Positions 1 through 8,107 of a DNA stretch of 64,000 bases are shown here, piece by piece. The translations under genes were made by a program, and so were the position numbers. Where the stretch lies: assembly GCF_006937785.1 (NCBI RefSeq), contig NZ_SJEE01000009.1:62001-126000 (forward strand), written 5' to 3'. Positions within the stretch are counted from its first letter, which is position 1. Every line of letters begins with the position of its first letter. The DNA is from Pseudanabaena sp. UWO311. GTDB taxonomy: Bacteria; Cyanobacteriota; Cyanobacteriia; Pseudanabaenales; Pseudanabaenaceae. The notes under the pieces were generated by a model. The model saw only the letters and a list, made by a program, of their open reading frames with translations, was not told the origin of the DNA and made no database searches.

Positions 1-606
1 TTGAGTGATGAACTCGGCGGTGGTTCAATGACCGCATTGCCTATCATCGAAACCCAAGCTGGTGACGTATCGGCTTACATTCCTACCAACGTAATTTCGA
101 TTACCGACGGTCAAATCTTCTTGTCTTCTGACCTCTTCAACGCTGGTATTCGTCCTGCGATCAACCCTGGTATCTCGGTATCCCGTGTTGGCTCTGCTGC
201 ACAAATCAAGGCGATGAAACAGGTGGCAGGTAAGATTAAGTTGGAATTGGCTCAGTATGATGACCTCGTAGCATTCGCTCAGTTCGCTTCTGATTTGGAC
301 AAAACCACTCAAGCTCAACTAGCTCGTGGTGTTCGTCTGCGCGAAATTCTTAAGCAGCCTCAATATTCGCCATTGCCCGTAGGCGATCAAGTTGCGATTA
401 TCTATACCGCAATTAATGGCTACCTTGATGAATTAGAAGTTGAGCAAGTTGGCGCATTCAACAAGGGTCTGCGTAACTACTTGGCAACCAGTAAGCCTAA
501 GTACGGCGAAATCATCAAGTCCGAGAAGAAGCTCTCTGACGAAGCAGAAAAAATCTTAAAGGAAGCACTTGTTGAATACAAGAAGACCTTCTTGGCTTCT
601 GTGTAA
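1..606 (+). CDS. atpA: ATP synthase F1 subunit alpha, C-terminal part (5' end outside the window)
   Basis: C-terminal ~200 residues of the alpha subunit of the F1 ATPase, the non-catalytic nucleotide-binding subunit of the thylakoid/plasma-membrane ATP synthase. The visible part opens with the conserved [13 protein letters not shown] segment, then I-T-D-G-Q-I-F-L and the S-R-V-G-S-A-A-Q motif around the arginine finger, followed by the helical C-terminal domain ending at TAA. The reading frame runs off the left edge, so the start is not seen. A strong terminator follows at once and the next gene is on the other strand. The gamma-subunit gene that follows atpA in many cyanobacteria is therefore not here. 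Confidence 0.97.
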   Translation: MSDELGGGSMTALPIIETQAGDVSAYIPTNVISITDGQIFLSSDLFNAGIRPAINPGISVSRVGSAAQIKAMKQVAGKIKLELAQYDDLVAFAQFASDLDKTTQAQLARGVRLREILKQPQYSPLPVGDQVAIIYTAINGYLDELEVEQVGAFNKGLRNYLATSKPKYGEIIKSEKKLSDEAEKILKEALVEYKKTFLASV

Positions 607-624
607 TTCATAAATCAAGCTAAT

Positions 625-653
625 AAAAAAGAGGGCATATGCCCTCTTTTTTA
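625..653 (+). terminator. Rho-independent terminator after atpA
   Basis: A-run, then the perfect palindrome GAGGGCATATGCCCTC, then a T-run, starting 19 bases after the atpA stop. The A/T runs on both sides let it also serve the convergent mazF. Confidence 0.85.
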
Positions 654-672
654 TTGGAATTTTGAGACCGAT

Positions 673-1041
673 TTATAGCTGAATGATTTGATTCAGGCGA
701 TCGCATACTTGAGCAAACAAATCATTATTCAACCTTCCCAAAGAATGTGGTTTTGCGCCACGTAATCGCCAATCAAAGGATTTTGGCTGATGACAGAGAA
801 CATAACTGGTTTTATCAGCTTTACGCCCTGAAGCTTTACCCACTGCGATCGCAAAAGGGTTGTCGGCATTATATGCGGCTGTTGTCATCGGTAAGCCAAT
901 CACGATCGCCGTTTTTTCGTTAAAAGTTTGTGGTGATAATACCAAGAAAGGATGAACGTCTTTCATTTCCTGCCCAACCTGTGGATTGCAATCGATCCAA
1001 ATAATGTCTTGGCGATCGGGTATCCATAGGCTTTTTACCAT
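673..1041 (-). CDS. mazF: MazF/PemK-family endoribonuclease toxin
   Basis: A 122-residue protein of the PemK/MazF family, mRNA-cleaving toxins of type II toxin-antitoxin systems. It has the family layout: an N-terminal beta strand leading to R-Q-D-I-I-W-I-D, then H-P-F-L-V-L-S-P-Q-T-F-N, G-L-P-M-T-T and a helical C-terminus (D-L-F-A-Q-V-C-D-R-L). Its start overlaps the 3' end of the upstream mazE by 7 bases, the usual coupled arrangement with the antitoxin first. It converges on atpA and shares the hairpin between them. Family assignment is firm; the target sequence cannot be read from sequence. Confidence 0.9.
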   Translation of the reverse strand: MVKSLWIPDRQDIIWIDCNPQVGQEMKDVHPFLVLSPQTFNEKTAIVIGLPMTTAAYNADNPFAIAVGKASGRKADKTSYVLCHQPKSFDWRLRGAKPHSLGRLNNDLFAQVCDRLNQIIQL

Positions 1042-1289
1042 TGTTCTGCGCCGAGCCTTTTGGATGTTGTCATAACTTCGCCACCATGTCGGGCTGGATC
1101 AAATTTGGCTAGGCGTTCTTCAAGGGTTAATGGCTCATTGAGAATAGGGGCAATAATAACTACACCATCAACAACGGATAGTTTTACTCTTTGATTTACA
1201 TGGAGATGGGCAGCACGGGCGATCGCTGCTGGTAACCGAACACCTAAGTTATTGCCCCATGTTTTGATATCGAGTATTGCTTCAGCCAT
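1035..1289 (-). CDS. mazE: MazE-type AbrB-fold antitoxin
   Basis: 84-residue antitoxin with an N-terminal swapped-hairpin AbrB/MazE DNA-binding domain (I-K-T-W-G-N-N-L-G-V-R-L-P, residues ~8-20). The C-terminal tail (L-T-L-E-E-R-L-A-K-F-D) would wrap and neutralise the toxin. It is the first gene of the mazEF pair. An inverted repeat lies 12 bases upstream of the start codon and is a likely autoregulatory operator. Confidence 0.9.
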   Translation of the reverse strand: MAEAILDIKTWGNNLGVRLPAAIARAAHLHVNQRVKLSVVDGVVIIAPILNEPLTLEERLAKFDPARHGGEVMTTSKRLGAEQW

Positions 1290-1301
1290 AGTAATATTTC
1301 A

Positions 1302-1327
1302 AATGTTTAAACACTAGTATAAACATT
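1302..1327. promoter_or_regulatory. Probable MazE operator (inverted repeat)
   Basis: AATGTTTA, ten bases, then TAAACATT: an 8-bp perfect inverted repeat directly upstream of mazE. MazE-family antitoxins repress their own promoter through such repeats. The assignment here is by position and symmetry only. Confidence 0.45.
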
Positions 1328-1402
1328 ATAGATGTTGTTTTTAAAATGGCTCACTCATAAGAAAGTTCTGTAATATGGGAATAAGACTTTAATAAATATT
1401 GA

Positions 1403-1946
1403 ATGAATATGGAAAGTTGTAACACTTGGCAATGTGTAAATAGCTTTGCTCCTTGGATAGCTGCATTATTGGGTACATCTATCTCTGTACTTACATTTTG
1501 GTTATCTGTTAAGAAACAAAGTCATTCGTGTAGATTCTAGAATAAGTATTGCTCAACTCGCAGGGAATGCTCCGACAACACTTAATCGCTGGGCTTATCA
1601 GATTAGTTTTATAAATATAGGAGCAAGACCCGTAACTATTACTTATTTTGAGTGGCATCACAAATCACATCCATTTGGAAGACTTCAAAGAAAAATGACA
1701 TTTCCTCATATGGATCAAAAGTTTTCTCTCTTATGTACAAAATTTCCAGCTAAGCTAACCGATGGAGAACAAGGTCATGTATTTCATCCTATAGATTTCT
1801 TTAAAAGTATGGATAAAAGTGCTGACTTCTTATTTGCAGAGAATGCGTTTATAGCCTTTTATAGAATAAGCACATTCAATATTTTTTTAACAACAAGTGT
1901 TGGGAAAACTAAAAAAGTTAAAATTACACGGGGATTTAAGGAATGA
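1403..1946 (+). pseudogene. Frameshifted gene for a small single-TM protein, unknown function
   Basis: The ATG at 1403 opens a frame with an N-terminal membrane segment (A-P-W-I-A-A-L-L-G-T-S-I-S-V-L-T-F-W-L) and stops at TAG 1538-1540. A second frame, open from about 1530 without needing its own start, continues with V-D-S-R-I-S-I-A-Q-L-A-G-N to TAA 1944-1946. Joined, they give one ~180-residue protein: a membrane anchor followed by a beta-rich soluble domain. A one-base indel near 1525-1532 explains the break. I do not recognise the family. It may be true decay or an assembly error; the next gene downstream has the same kind of lesion. Confidence 0.6.
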
Positions 1947-2014
1947 AATTTGGAAGCAATACAAGGGGATTTCTACTATTCCCATGTAATATGTACGAGA
2001 TTGTTGAAAAACTT

Positions 2015-2250
2015 TACTGATGTAGCGATCGCATTGTTTTTGATGAATAGGCGATCGCTGTTTGGTGATTTGAATGATGGGGCGATCGCTTTGTTTTTTA
2101 TTTTTTGGAATAGGCGATCACTGGTTAGTAATTTGAATGATGGGGTGATCGCATTATTTTTATTTTTTGGTGAATAGGCGATCGCTGTTAGATGATTTGA
2201 ATGATAGGGTGATCGCATTATTTTGATTTTTTATGAATAGGCGATAATGA
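2015..2250. repeat. HIP1-rich degenerate repeats, ~65-bp units
   Basis: About three and a half imperfect units of the form GAATAGGCGATCGCTG, then GATGATTTGAATGATAGGG, then CGATCGCATTATTTTGATTTTT. Each carries two HIP1-like octamers (GCGATCGC or the variants GTGATCGC and GCGATCAC). There is no coding potential. The same unit reappears at 2815-2935, so the repeats bracket the brnT/brnA locus. Confidence 0.7.
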
Positions 2251-2280
2251 AAGCAATTAGTTTAATTAGCCATTACCTTC

Positions 2281-2558
2281 ATGCAGTTTGAGTGGGATGA
2301 AACAAAAAATCTTGAAAATATTCGCAAGCATGAAATTGACTTTGCAGATGTTCCCTCAATGTTTGATGGTGAAATGCTGATAGAGCTAGATGATCGCTTT
2401 GATTATGGCGAAGATCGCTGTTTGGGATCGGTTTTCTCGGTCTTAGAATAGCGGTAGTAGTCTGGACAGAACGTAAAAACAACATCATCCGAATCATTTC
2501 TGCAAGAAGAGCCAACCGTCATGAACAGAGAAAATTTGAACAGTACCTCTCGTACTAA
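2281..2558 (+). pseudogene. brnT: BrnT-type toxin gene, frameshifted
   Basis: The first frame reads M-Q-F-E-W-D-E-T-K-N-L-E-N-I-R-K-H, the classic BrnT opening, up to Y-G-E-D-R-C and then a TAG at 2449-2451. A second frame from ~2421 continues F-G-I-G-F-L-G-L-R-I-A-V-V-V-W-T-E-R and I-I-R-I-I-S-A-R-R-A, the typical BrnT C-terminal half, ending at TAA 2556-2558. Loss of a single base near 2419-2424 (for example TGG-TTT to TG-TTT) restores a full ~92-residue toxin. BrnT is a RelE-fold ribonuclease. The broken toxin next to an intact antitoxin suggests inactivation, unless this is a sequencing error. Confidence 0.75.
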
Positions 2559-2799
2559 CTGGGCAGCATTGGAAGCAGTGTCAGATCAGGATATTGATTA
2601 CTCAGATATCCCACCGCTAACAGATGAGTTTTTTGAACGTGCAACTTTACGCATTCCCGTGGAGCAAGCTCAAAACTTAGTTCAACTAGATCCTGATGTA
2701 AAACAATGGTTTCAGAATCAAGGAGATCATTATAAAACTCTGATTAACAGCGTGTTACGCCAATATATAGAAAACAGTAAAACTCAACAGTCCGCATAA
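2521..2799 (+). CDS. brnA: BrnA-type antitoxin
   Basis: 92-residue partner of BrnT. It begins inside the 3' end of the toxin gene (38-base overlap), as is usual for brnTA. The N-terminal half (Y-S-D-I-P-P-L-T-D-E-F-F) is the toxin-wrapping region. The C-terminal half (I-P-V-E-Q-A and V-K-Q-W-F-Q-N-Q-G-D-H-Y-K-T-L-I-N-S-V-L-R-Q-Y-I) resembles the ribbon-helix-helix DNA-binding part seen in BrnA/CopG-like antitoxins. The frame is intact even though the toxin gene is broken. Confidence 0.8.
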   Translation: MNRENLNSTSRTNWAALEAVSDQDIDYSDIPPLTDEFFERATLRIPVEQAQNLVQLDPDVKQWFQNQGDHYKTLINSVLRQYIENSKTQQSA

Positions 2800-2814
2800 A
2801 GTTGTGCTGAATAA

Positions 2815-2935
2815 TTTGATGGATAGGTGATCGCTGTACTTTAATTCCTGATGAATAGGCGATCGCTGTTAGATGATTTGAAAGATAGGGCGATCGCATT
2901 ATTTTGATTTTTGTTGAATAGGCGATCGCTGTGAT
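2815..2935. repeat. HIP1-rich degenerate repeats, second block
   Basis: About two more units of the repeat seen at 2015-2250, again with GAATAGGCGATCGCTG and GATTTGAAAGATAGGGCGATCGCATT. The block sits between brnA and the 3' end of pseC. Confidence 0.7.
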
Positions 2936-2940
2936 CTCCA

Positions 2941-4107
2941 TTAGTGCAAAATTTCTTGCAGACTTGCGACAACCCGATCTTGATCTGTCTCTGTCAATCC
3001 ATAATACAAAGGGATACTAATTGCACTTTTATAATACATTTCTGATTTTTGGAAATCACCATGGCAAAAACCTAGATTTTGATAATAGGGATGGGTATGT
3101 ACGGGAATATAATGCAGATTTACCCCAATACCTGCTTGGCGGAGTTGCTCGAATACTTGACAATGGGTTTTGCTAATTTTGTCAAGATTTAAACGAATTA
3201 CATATAGATGCCAACTAGATTCTGTATCAAAATGCTGGTAGGGCAAAGTAATAGGCAGATCCTGCAATAAATGATTATACCGTTGAGCTAAAAATCTCCG
3301 CCTAGTTACAAATTTATCCAAACGTTGGATTTGACTTACACCCAAAGCCGCTTGAATATCAGTCATGCGGTAATTAAACCCCAGTTCTAATTGCTGGTAA
3401 TACCAACCACCATGAACTTCACCTTGCATTAAATCTGGATTGCGCGTAATGCCATGCGATCGCAAACGGCTCAACTTTTCATACAAATCCTCGCGATTAG
3501 TTAACACCATTCCTCCTTCACCTGTAGTGATAATCTTCACTGGATGAAAGCTAAACACAGCTAAGTCGGAAAACTCACAACTGCCAATCGCTTTGTTCCG
3601 ATATTTACCACCGATCGCATGGGAAGCGTCTTCGATTACCTTAAATCCATACTGCTGAGATAGAATCGCAATCTTCTCCATCTCGCAGGATTGCCCCGCA
3701 AAATGCACGGGTACTAAAACTTTTGGCAAGCATCCTAATTGAGCCGCTCTAACCAGCTTTTGCTCTAATTCATCGACACTTAAATTATAAGTTTGTGAAT
3801 TAATATCCACAAAATCGACCTTAGCTCCACAATACAAGCCGCAATTCGCCGAAGCCACAAAAGTATTTGGTGAAGTCCAGAGATAATCCTGCTTACCTAA
3901 GCCAATTGCTAAACAAGCAATATGTAAGGCAGCCGTAGCATTAGAAACAGCGATCGCATACTTAGCTCCGCAATATTCAGCCACAGCATGCTCAAATCGG
4001 GAAGTAGCAGAACCTTGAGTTAACCAGTCTGACTGCAAAACTTCAATCACACTTTGAATGTCGGAAGCATCAATATCCTGTCGCCCATAGGGAATATATG
4101 CTGTCAT
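2941..4107 (-). CDS. pseC: UDP-4-keto sugar aminotransferase, PseC type
   Basis: 388-residue DegT/DnrJ/EryC1 PLP-dependent aminotransferase, closest in style to PseC, which converts the 4-keto product of PseB to UDP-4-amino-4,6-dideoxy-beta-L-AltNAc on the way to pseudaminic acid. Visible marks are I-P-Y-G-R-Q-D-I near the start, V-S-N-A-T-A-A-L-H-I-A, the acidic D-A-S-H-A-I-G-G motif and the Schiff-base lysine in F-S-F-H-P-V-K-I-I-T-T-G-E-G-G. Start and upstream stop overlap as ATGA with pseB, so the two are translated together. The later pathway genes (pseF, G, H, I) are not in the window. Confidence 0.88.
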   Translation of the reverse strand: MTAYIPYGRQDIDASDIQSVIEVLQSDWLTQGSATSRFEHAVAEYCGAKYAIAVSNATAALHIACLAIGLGKQDYLWTSPNTFVASANCGLYCGAKVDFVDINSQTYNLSVDELEQKLVRAAQLGCLPKVLVPVHFAGQSCEMEKIAILSQQYGFKVIEDASHAIGGKYRNKAIGSCEFSDLAVFSFHPVKIITTGEGGMVLTNREDLYEKLSRLRSHGITRNPDLMQGEVHGGWYYQQLELGFNYRMTDIQAALGVSQIQRLDKFVTRRRFLAQRYNHLLQDLPITLPYQHFDTESSWHLYVIRLNLDKISKTHCQVFEQLRQAGIGVNLHYIPVHTHPYYQNLGFCHGDFQKSEMYYKSAISIPLYYGLTETDQDRVVASLQEILH

Positions 4108-5114
4108 ATCGCAAAACTCGGATCAACATGAGTCTGAATCAACATACGCAACTCATCGACAGTCAAAAAATGCTTGTTTTGACCAGAATTATAGCTAAAG
4201 CCAGTCTCTACCATTTTCGCCCCCATCTCAAGATATCGCTCTATATGATCACCATGTACTGGCAAGATCGCATAATATTCACCACAGTCAACCGTAGTAA
4301 AAGCATCTGAAGTTGTAATCATTTCTTCATGCACTTTTTCCCCTGCCCGAATCCCCACAATCCGCTGTTCGCATTCAGGTGCGATCGCTGTAGCAACATC
4401 AGTAATCCGATAGGACGGAATCCTTGGCACAAAAATCTCACCGCCCCAAGCATTCTCGATCGCCCACATCACCATTTTTACCCCTTCATCTAAAGTGATA
4501 TTAAATCGAGTCATTAGCGGATCGGTAATTGGTAAAACACCTTCATGACGCTTCTGCAAGAAAAAAGGAATCACTGAACCTCGTGAGCCCATGACATTGC
4601 CATAACGCACCACACTAAAATATAAATCTCGCGATCCCTTAATGTTATTGGCTGCAACAAATAGCTTGTCAGCACATAGTTTCGTCGCACCATACAAGTT
4701 AATCGGAGCCGCCGCCTTATCGGTAGATAGAGCCACAACCCTCTTTACACCGCTATCTAAAGCAGCTTCAATAACGTTTTCTGAGCCCAAAACATTGGTA
4801 CGAATAAACTCAATGGGATTGTACTCTGCGGCAGGAACTTGCTTTAAAGCTGCGGCATGAACAACGATATCAATGCCTTCACAAGCCCGAGTTAGCCGTC
4901 GCACATCGCGAATATCACCAATAAAATAACGTAATCCGGGATATTGGCGATCGGAAAATTGCTGCGCCATTTCAAACTGTTTCAATTCATCGCGTGAATA
5001 AATTACTAGTCGATGGATGGTCGGAAGCTTTTGCAGAATCAATTCTACAAACTTTTTCCCAAAAGATCCCGTACCGCCAGTTACCAAGATTGAACTTGTT
5101 TGATCAATTTGCAT
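4104..5114 (-). CDS. pseB: UDP-N-acetylglucosamine 4,6-dehydratase (inverting), PseB type
   Basis: 336-residue extended short-chain dehydrogenase that removes water from UDP-GlcNAc while inverting C5, the first step toward pseudaminic acid or related 4,6-dideoxy sugars. The N-terminal NAD(P)-binding motif is V-T-G-G-T-G-S-F-G-K (residues ~11-20). D-I-R-D follows in the cofactor region and the active-site Y-x-x-x-K lies in N-L-Y-G-A-T-K. It is the first gene of the pseB-pseC pair. The 228-bp spacer upstream is shared with a divergent gene and must hold the promoter. Confidence 0.92.
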   Translation of the reverse strand: MQIDQTSSILVTGGTGSFGKKFVELILQKLPTIHRLVIYSRDELKQFEMAQQFSDRQYPGLRYFIGDIRDVRRLTRACEGIDIVVHAAALKQVPAAEYNPIEFIRTNVLGSENVIEAALDSGVKRVVALSTDKAAAPINLYGATKLCADKLFVAANNIKGSRDLYFSVVRYGNVMGSRGSVIPFFLQKRHEGVLPITDPLMTRFNITLDEGVKMVMWAIENAWGGEIFVPRIPSYRITDVATAIAPECEQRIVGIRAGEKVHEEMITTSDAFTTVDCGEYYAILPVHGDHIERYLEMGAKMVETGFSYNSGQNKHFLTVDELRMLIQTHVDPSFAI

Positions 5115-5342
5115 GAAGTTCTAAAACTTTGTCGATGTTAGTATAAATAATTAGAGTTGCGTTACACTTTCAGCAAATATAAAATTTAAAGCTCCCATAA
5201 GCTCCTCTGTATTTTGTAATTTGTGAAAGCCATACTTCACCAATAGTTTTACAAATAGTTATTTATTAAAACTCTAACCCATACGCTCAAGCGTTAAGAT
5301 ATTGATTGGTTCGTAGATGCGGTTTCGGGGTATCCCAAATCA

Positions 5343-6197
5343 ATGGCTGTTAAACTTGCGCTGGATGATAAACAAGAAATACTTCGCCTCTATCGTGAGT
5401 CTGATGCGACCACGACTCAGTTGGCGAAGCAGTTTGGCATTAGTACGAGTACAGTCCTGCGACTGCTACAAGAGCTAATTCCTGCTGAGGAGTATCGACA
5501 ATTGGTAGGTCAAAAAAAGGCTGATGGGAAGAGAGGATCGCGGATAAATTATGACATTGGTGGTTTTCAGGTAAATCAGCTTGCGTTAATTCCTGATGAT
5601 TTGTCACTGGCAAACGATCCCAGCAACTATATTTATGCTCAAGATGATGAAACTGATCAAGGTGATGAAACGGCGATCACGATGGATGACATAGATGAAA
5701 CTCAAAATATAGCGGATGGTGAAATCGATGACGATGAACTAGACGAAGATGACGAAGATGATCTCGTTGATGAGGATAATCTAGATCTTGATGAAAATGA
5801 GCTAGATGATGAAGATACTGACGAAGATGCTGATGAATCTGGCTTGTCGATGTTTGAGAATCTGCGAGGTAGTCATAGCACAAGCGATCGCCTTGAGATT
5901 ATGCCCCTAGACAAGGCTGACTTGCCACTAATTTGCTATATCGTCGTCGATCGCATTGCGGAGATTATTACTCGTCCCCTTAAAGATTTTAAGGATCTTG
6001 GGGAAATTCCTGCCGAAGAGGCGCTGTCAAAAACAATTCCAATTTTTGATAATCATCGTGTGGCAAGGCGTTTTTCTCATCATAATCAGCGTGTGATTAA
6101 GTTTCCTAGCGATTTAATCCATATTACTCGTCCCAAACTTGTCCAAAAGGGGATCACTCGTATTTTGTTTAGTGGACAGGTTTATACATTAAATTAA
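5343..6197 (+). CDS. HTH protein with a long acidic linker, conserved cyanobacterial type
   Basis: 284 residues in three parts. Residues ~1-45 form a resolvase/transposase-like helix-turn-helix (Q-E-I-L-R-L-Y-R-E-S and T-Q-L-A-K-Q-F-G-I-S-T-S-T-V-L-R-L-L). Residues ~100-165 are an extremely Asp/Glu-rich linker. Residues ~185-284 form a compact C-terminal domain (L-P-L-I-C-Y-I-V-V-D-R-I-A-E-I and I-T-R-I-L-F-S-G-Q-V-Y). No recombinase catalytic residues are seen, so it is probably a DNA-binding regulator or nucleoid-type protein rather than a transposase. Function unknown. Confidence 0.75.
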   Translation: MAVKLALDDKQEILRLYRESDATTTQLAKQFGISTSTVLRLLQELIPAEEYRQLVGQKKADGKRGSRINYDIGGFQVNQLALIPDDLSLANDPSNYIYAQDDETDQGDETAITMDDIDETQNIADGEIDDDELDEDDEDDLVDEDNLDLDENELDDEDTDEDADESGLSMFENLRGSHSTSDRLEIMPLDKADLPLICYIVVDRIAEIITRPLKDFKDLGEIPAEEALSKTIPIFDNHRVARRFSHHNQRVIKFPSDLIHITRPKLVQKGITRILFSGQVYTLN

Positions 6198-6203
6198 AAA
6201 AAA

Positions 6204-6242
6204 TGTAATGATGCACCCCGCTTTGCGCGATGCATCATTACC
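6204..6242. repeat. Hairpin between the HTH gene and the SirB1 gene
   Basis: Stem TGTAATGATGCA/TGCATCATTACC with a 15-base loop. There is an A-run only on the left, so it lacks the T-run expected of a terminator for the upstream plus-strand gene. Confidence 0.55.
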
Positions 6243-6278
6243 AATAGAGTAAAAGGCAAAAGTAAAAAGGCGAATATT

Positions 6279-7106
6279 GTGTTAACGCTTTCTCCAGCGC
6301 GGCAAAAGTTTTGGCAAATTGCCCATATGTCAGACAATGAAATGTCCATTGATCATCTGCTCGAAGGTGCTTTGGCGATCTCATGGGAAGAATATCCGCG
6401 CATGGATCTTGGGCATTATCGGGCGATTTTTGATCGCATGGTCGAGGAATTACAGCCAAGGCTAGACCAGATTCATTACCCACTCAAGGTAGTAAAAGAG
6501 ATAAATCAGTATCTGTTTGCAGAGCAAGGGTTTTGTGGCAATGATCACGATTATTATGATCCTCTGAATAGCTTCATCAATGATGTGCTAGAAAGGCGCT
6601 TGGGGATTCCTCTATCGCTATCACTGGTTTATATGGTGATTTGCGATCGCCTTGGTTTTCCGATGGACGGGATTAGTTTCCCAGCCCATTTTATTATTCG
6701 CCCTCGCCATCCTGATCTAGAGATTTTCATTGATCCCTATAATAAAGGCGAAATTTTATTTCCCGAAGATTGCGCGGCAAAGTTGACCCAACTATATGGC
6801 TACAACATCCCTCTTCAGCCCGAATATCTCGAACCCGTTAGCATTCGCCGCATTTTAGATCGATTGCTCAATAATCTCAAACTGATCTATCTGCGTCGCC
6901 GTGAGCCTACTAAAGCTTTAGCTGCCATCGAGCGATCGCTAATGCTAAACCCTGATGTGCCAACCCAATGGCGCGATCGCGGTTTAATTTGCTATCAACT
7001 CGATCGCCATACCGAAGCAAGAATAGATTTAGAAAACTATTTACAACAGGCTCCCTATGCCGATGACGGTCGTATCATCCTGCAATTAATCGAGGAAATG
7101 AAATAA
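6279..7106 (+). CDS. SirB1-family transglutaminase-like protein with TPR tail
   Basis: 275 residues from a GTG start. Residues ~20-190 match the SirB1/transglutaminase-like core-2 fold (D-Y-Y-D-P-L-N-S-F-I-N-D-V-L, R-R-L-G-I-P-L-S-L-S-L-V-Y and F-P-A-H-F-I-I-R). Residues ~205-275 carry about two TPR-like helix pairs (A-L-A-A-I-E-R-S-L-M-L-N-P-D and R-H-T-E-A-R-I-D-L-E-N-Y-L). This is a common protein in cyanobacteria and proteobacteria without a settled biochemical role. The later internal Met at residue 17 is an alternative start. Confidence 0.82.
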   Translation: MLTLSPARQKFWQIAHMSDNEMSIDHLLEGALAISWEEYPRMDLGHYRAIFDRMVEELQPRLDQIHYPLKVVKEINQYLFAEQGFCGNDHDYYDPLNSFINDVLERRLGIPLSLSLVYMVICDRLGFPMDGISFPAHFIIRPRHPDLEIFIDPYNKGEILFPEDCAAKLTQLYGYNIPLQPEYLEPVSIRRILDRLLNNLKLIYLRRREPTKALAAIERSLMLNPDVPTQWRDRGLICYQLDRHTEARIDLENYLQQAPYADDGRIILQLIEEMK

Positions 7107-7111
7107 CGAAA

Positions 7112-7144
7112 AATCAGTCTGATCATGTAGTAGTCGGACTGATT
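7112..7144. terminator. Bidirectional terminator-like hairpin
   Basis: AATCAGTC, a 17-base loop, then GACTGATT, between the convergent SirB1 and hydrolase genes. It overlaps the hydrolase stop region. Confidence 0.5.
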
Positions 7145-8025
7145 CTTTTGAGTATCGTCGCTAATTTACGTTGATCTCGCCAACCTGCATAGGCACTATA
7201 AACGCAGCGATCGCCTACACTTACAAACACATGTATAACTTGCAAGGCATTTGTCCAAACCCAGATCTTTGTGTCATCTGAAGCAGTATGGATTAATTTA
7301 GCCTTTTCAAAATTTTGATTATCGGTTTCGGTGAAGTCAAGCGATCGTAGTTTAGCGATTAGCAGCGCGGCAGAATCAGTTTGAATAGGCGCAATTACAG
7401 GCTTTTCCCAAAACTGACGCACGACGGCAGCAACTCTAGGATGATTTTTGAGCGGAGCATGACGGATACCATCTAGGCGCACAAAAGTGGCTCTGGCAAA
7501 CTGCGAACATCCCACTGGCACTGTGCCATCGGTATTGTTGCCAATATCACCAACTACTGAAAGTACTGGGATTTTTGAAGCGATCGCTTCGGCAATAGCG
7601 CGGCGATTTTTGCCTAAATCACGAGCCATTAAGGGGAACCATCGAAACGGATCGAATAGTCTGCCTAAGTCAGAACCACCAACAGGTGAAGCAACTAAAG
7701 CAAAACTATGAATTTTAGGTAGCCATTCAGGATGACGCTCTAAAACTTCTAACCAGATTAAAGCCCCCATTGAATGAGCGACAATTCGCCATGGTAAATC
7801 TGGATATTTGGAGATCGCCTCGGTCGCAATATTTTCGACTTTACATATTAAAGGGGCGATCTCCAGCCATGTATTCAGCCAACCTAAATCTGGGGTATAG
7901 ATGATTGTATTTGAGGAGGCTAGCGATTTGGCTAATTGAGCAATATCGTGGAAAGTATCCGCCCAGCCATGCTGTGCAAACAATATAAAAGCTTGTTCTT
8001 CTTGCGGTTGAGAATTATTGGACAT
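7123..8025 (-). CDS. Alpha/beta hydrolase
   Basis: 300 residues from the ATG at 8025; a TTG ten codons upstream at 8055 is possible but weaker. The fold marks are the oxyanion/strand segment I-L-F-A-Q-H-G-W-A-D-T, the nucleophile elbow A-H-S-M-G (Ser in a variant G-x-S-x-G, residues ~95-100), an acid in V-V-G-D-I-G and a His in D-G-I-R-H-A-P. A C-terminal ~70-residue extension after the hydrolase core (L-L-I-A-K-L-R-S-L-D) is unassigned. Substrate unknown. Confidence 0.8.
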   Translation of the reverse strand: MSNNSQPQEEQAFILFAQHGWADTFHDIAQLAKSLASSNTIIYTPDLGWLNTWLEIAPLICKVENIATEAISKYPDLPWRIVAHSMGALIWLEVLERHPEWLPKIHSFALVASPVGGSDLGRLFDPFRWFPLMARDLGKNRRAIAEAIASKIPVLSVVGDIGNNTDGTVPVGCSQFARATFVRLDGIRHAPLKNHPRVAAVVRQFWEKPVIAPIQTDSAALLIAKLRSLDFTETDNQNFEKAKLIHTASDDTKIWVWTNALQVIHVFVSVGDRCVYSAYAGWRDQRKLATILKRISPTTT

Positions 8026-8061
8026 TTTTTGAGAGCTATAGCGATCGCTACTCAAGTTATA

Positions 8062-8102
8062 GCAAGAAAAAAGACGGTGCGTTGCACCGTCTTTTTTCTT
8101 GC
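8062..8102. terminator. Perfect hairpin terminator between two minus-strand genes
   Basis: GCAAGAAAAAAGACGGTGC, loop GTT, and the exact complement, with T-runs in both directions. It lies directly after the 3' end of the receiver-like gene. Confidence 0.75.
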
Positions 8103-8107
8103 AGCAA

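Noticed and set aside
1950-2177. Open frame of ~75 codons across the HIP1 repeats
   Set aside because: It is made of the repeat units themselves, with poly-Phe/Leu runs and no family likeness.
2015-2250. HIP1-rich tandem units as a CRISPR array
   Set aside because: Units are degenerate along their whole length, without conserved repeats separated by unique spacers.
5343-6197. HTH protein as a transposase
   Set aside because: Only the HTH matches; there are no DDE or other catalytic residues and no terminal repeats around it.
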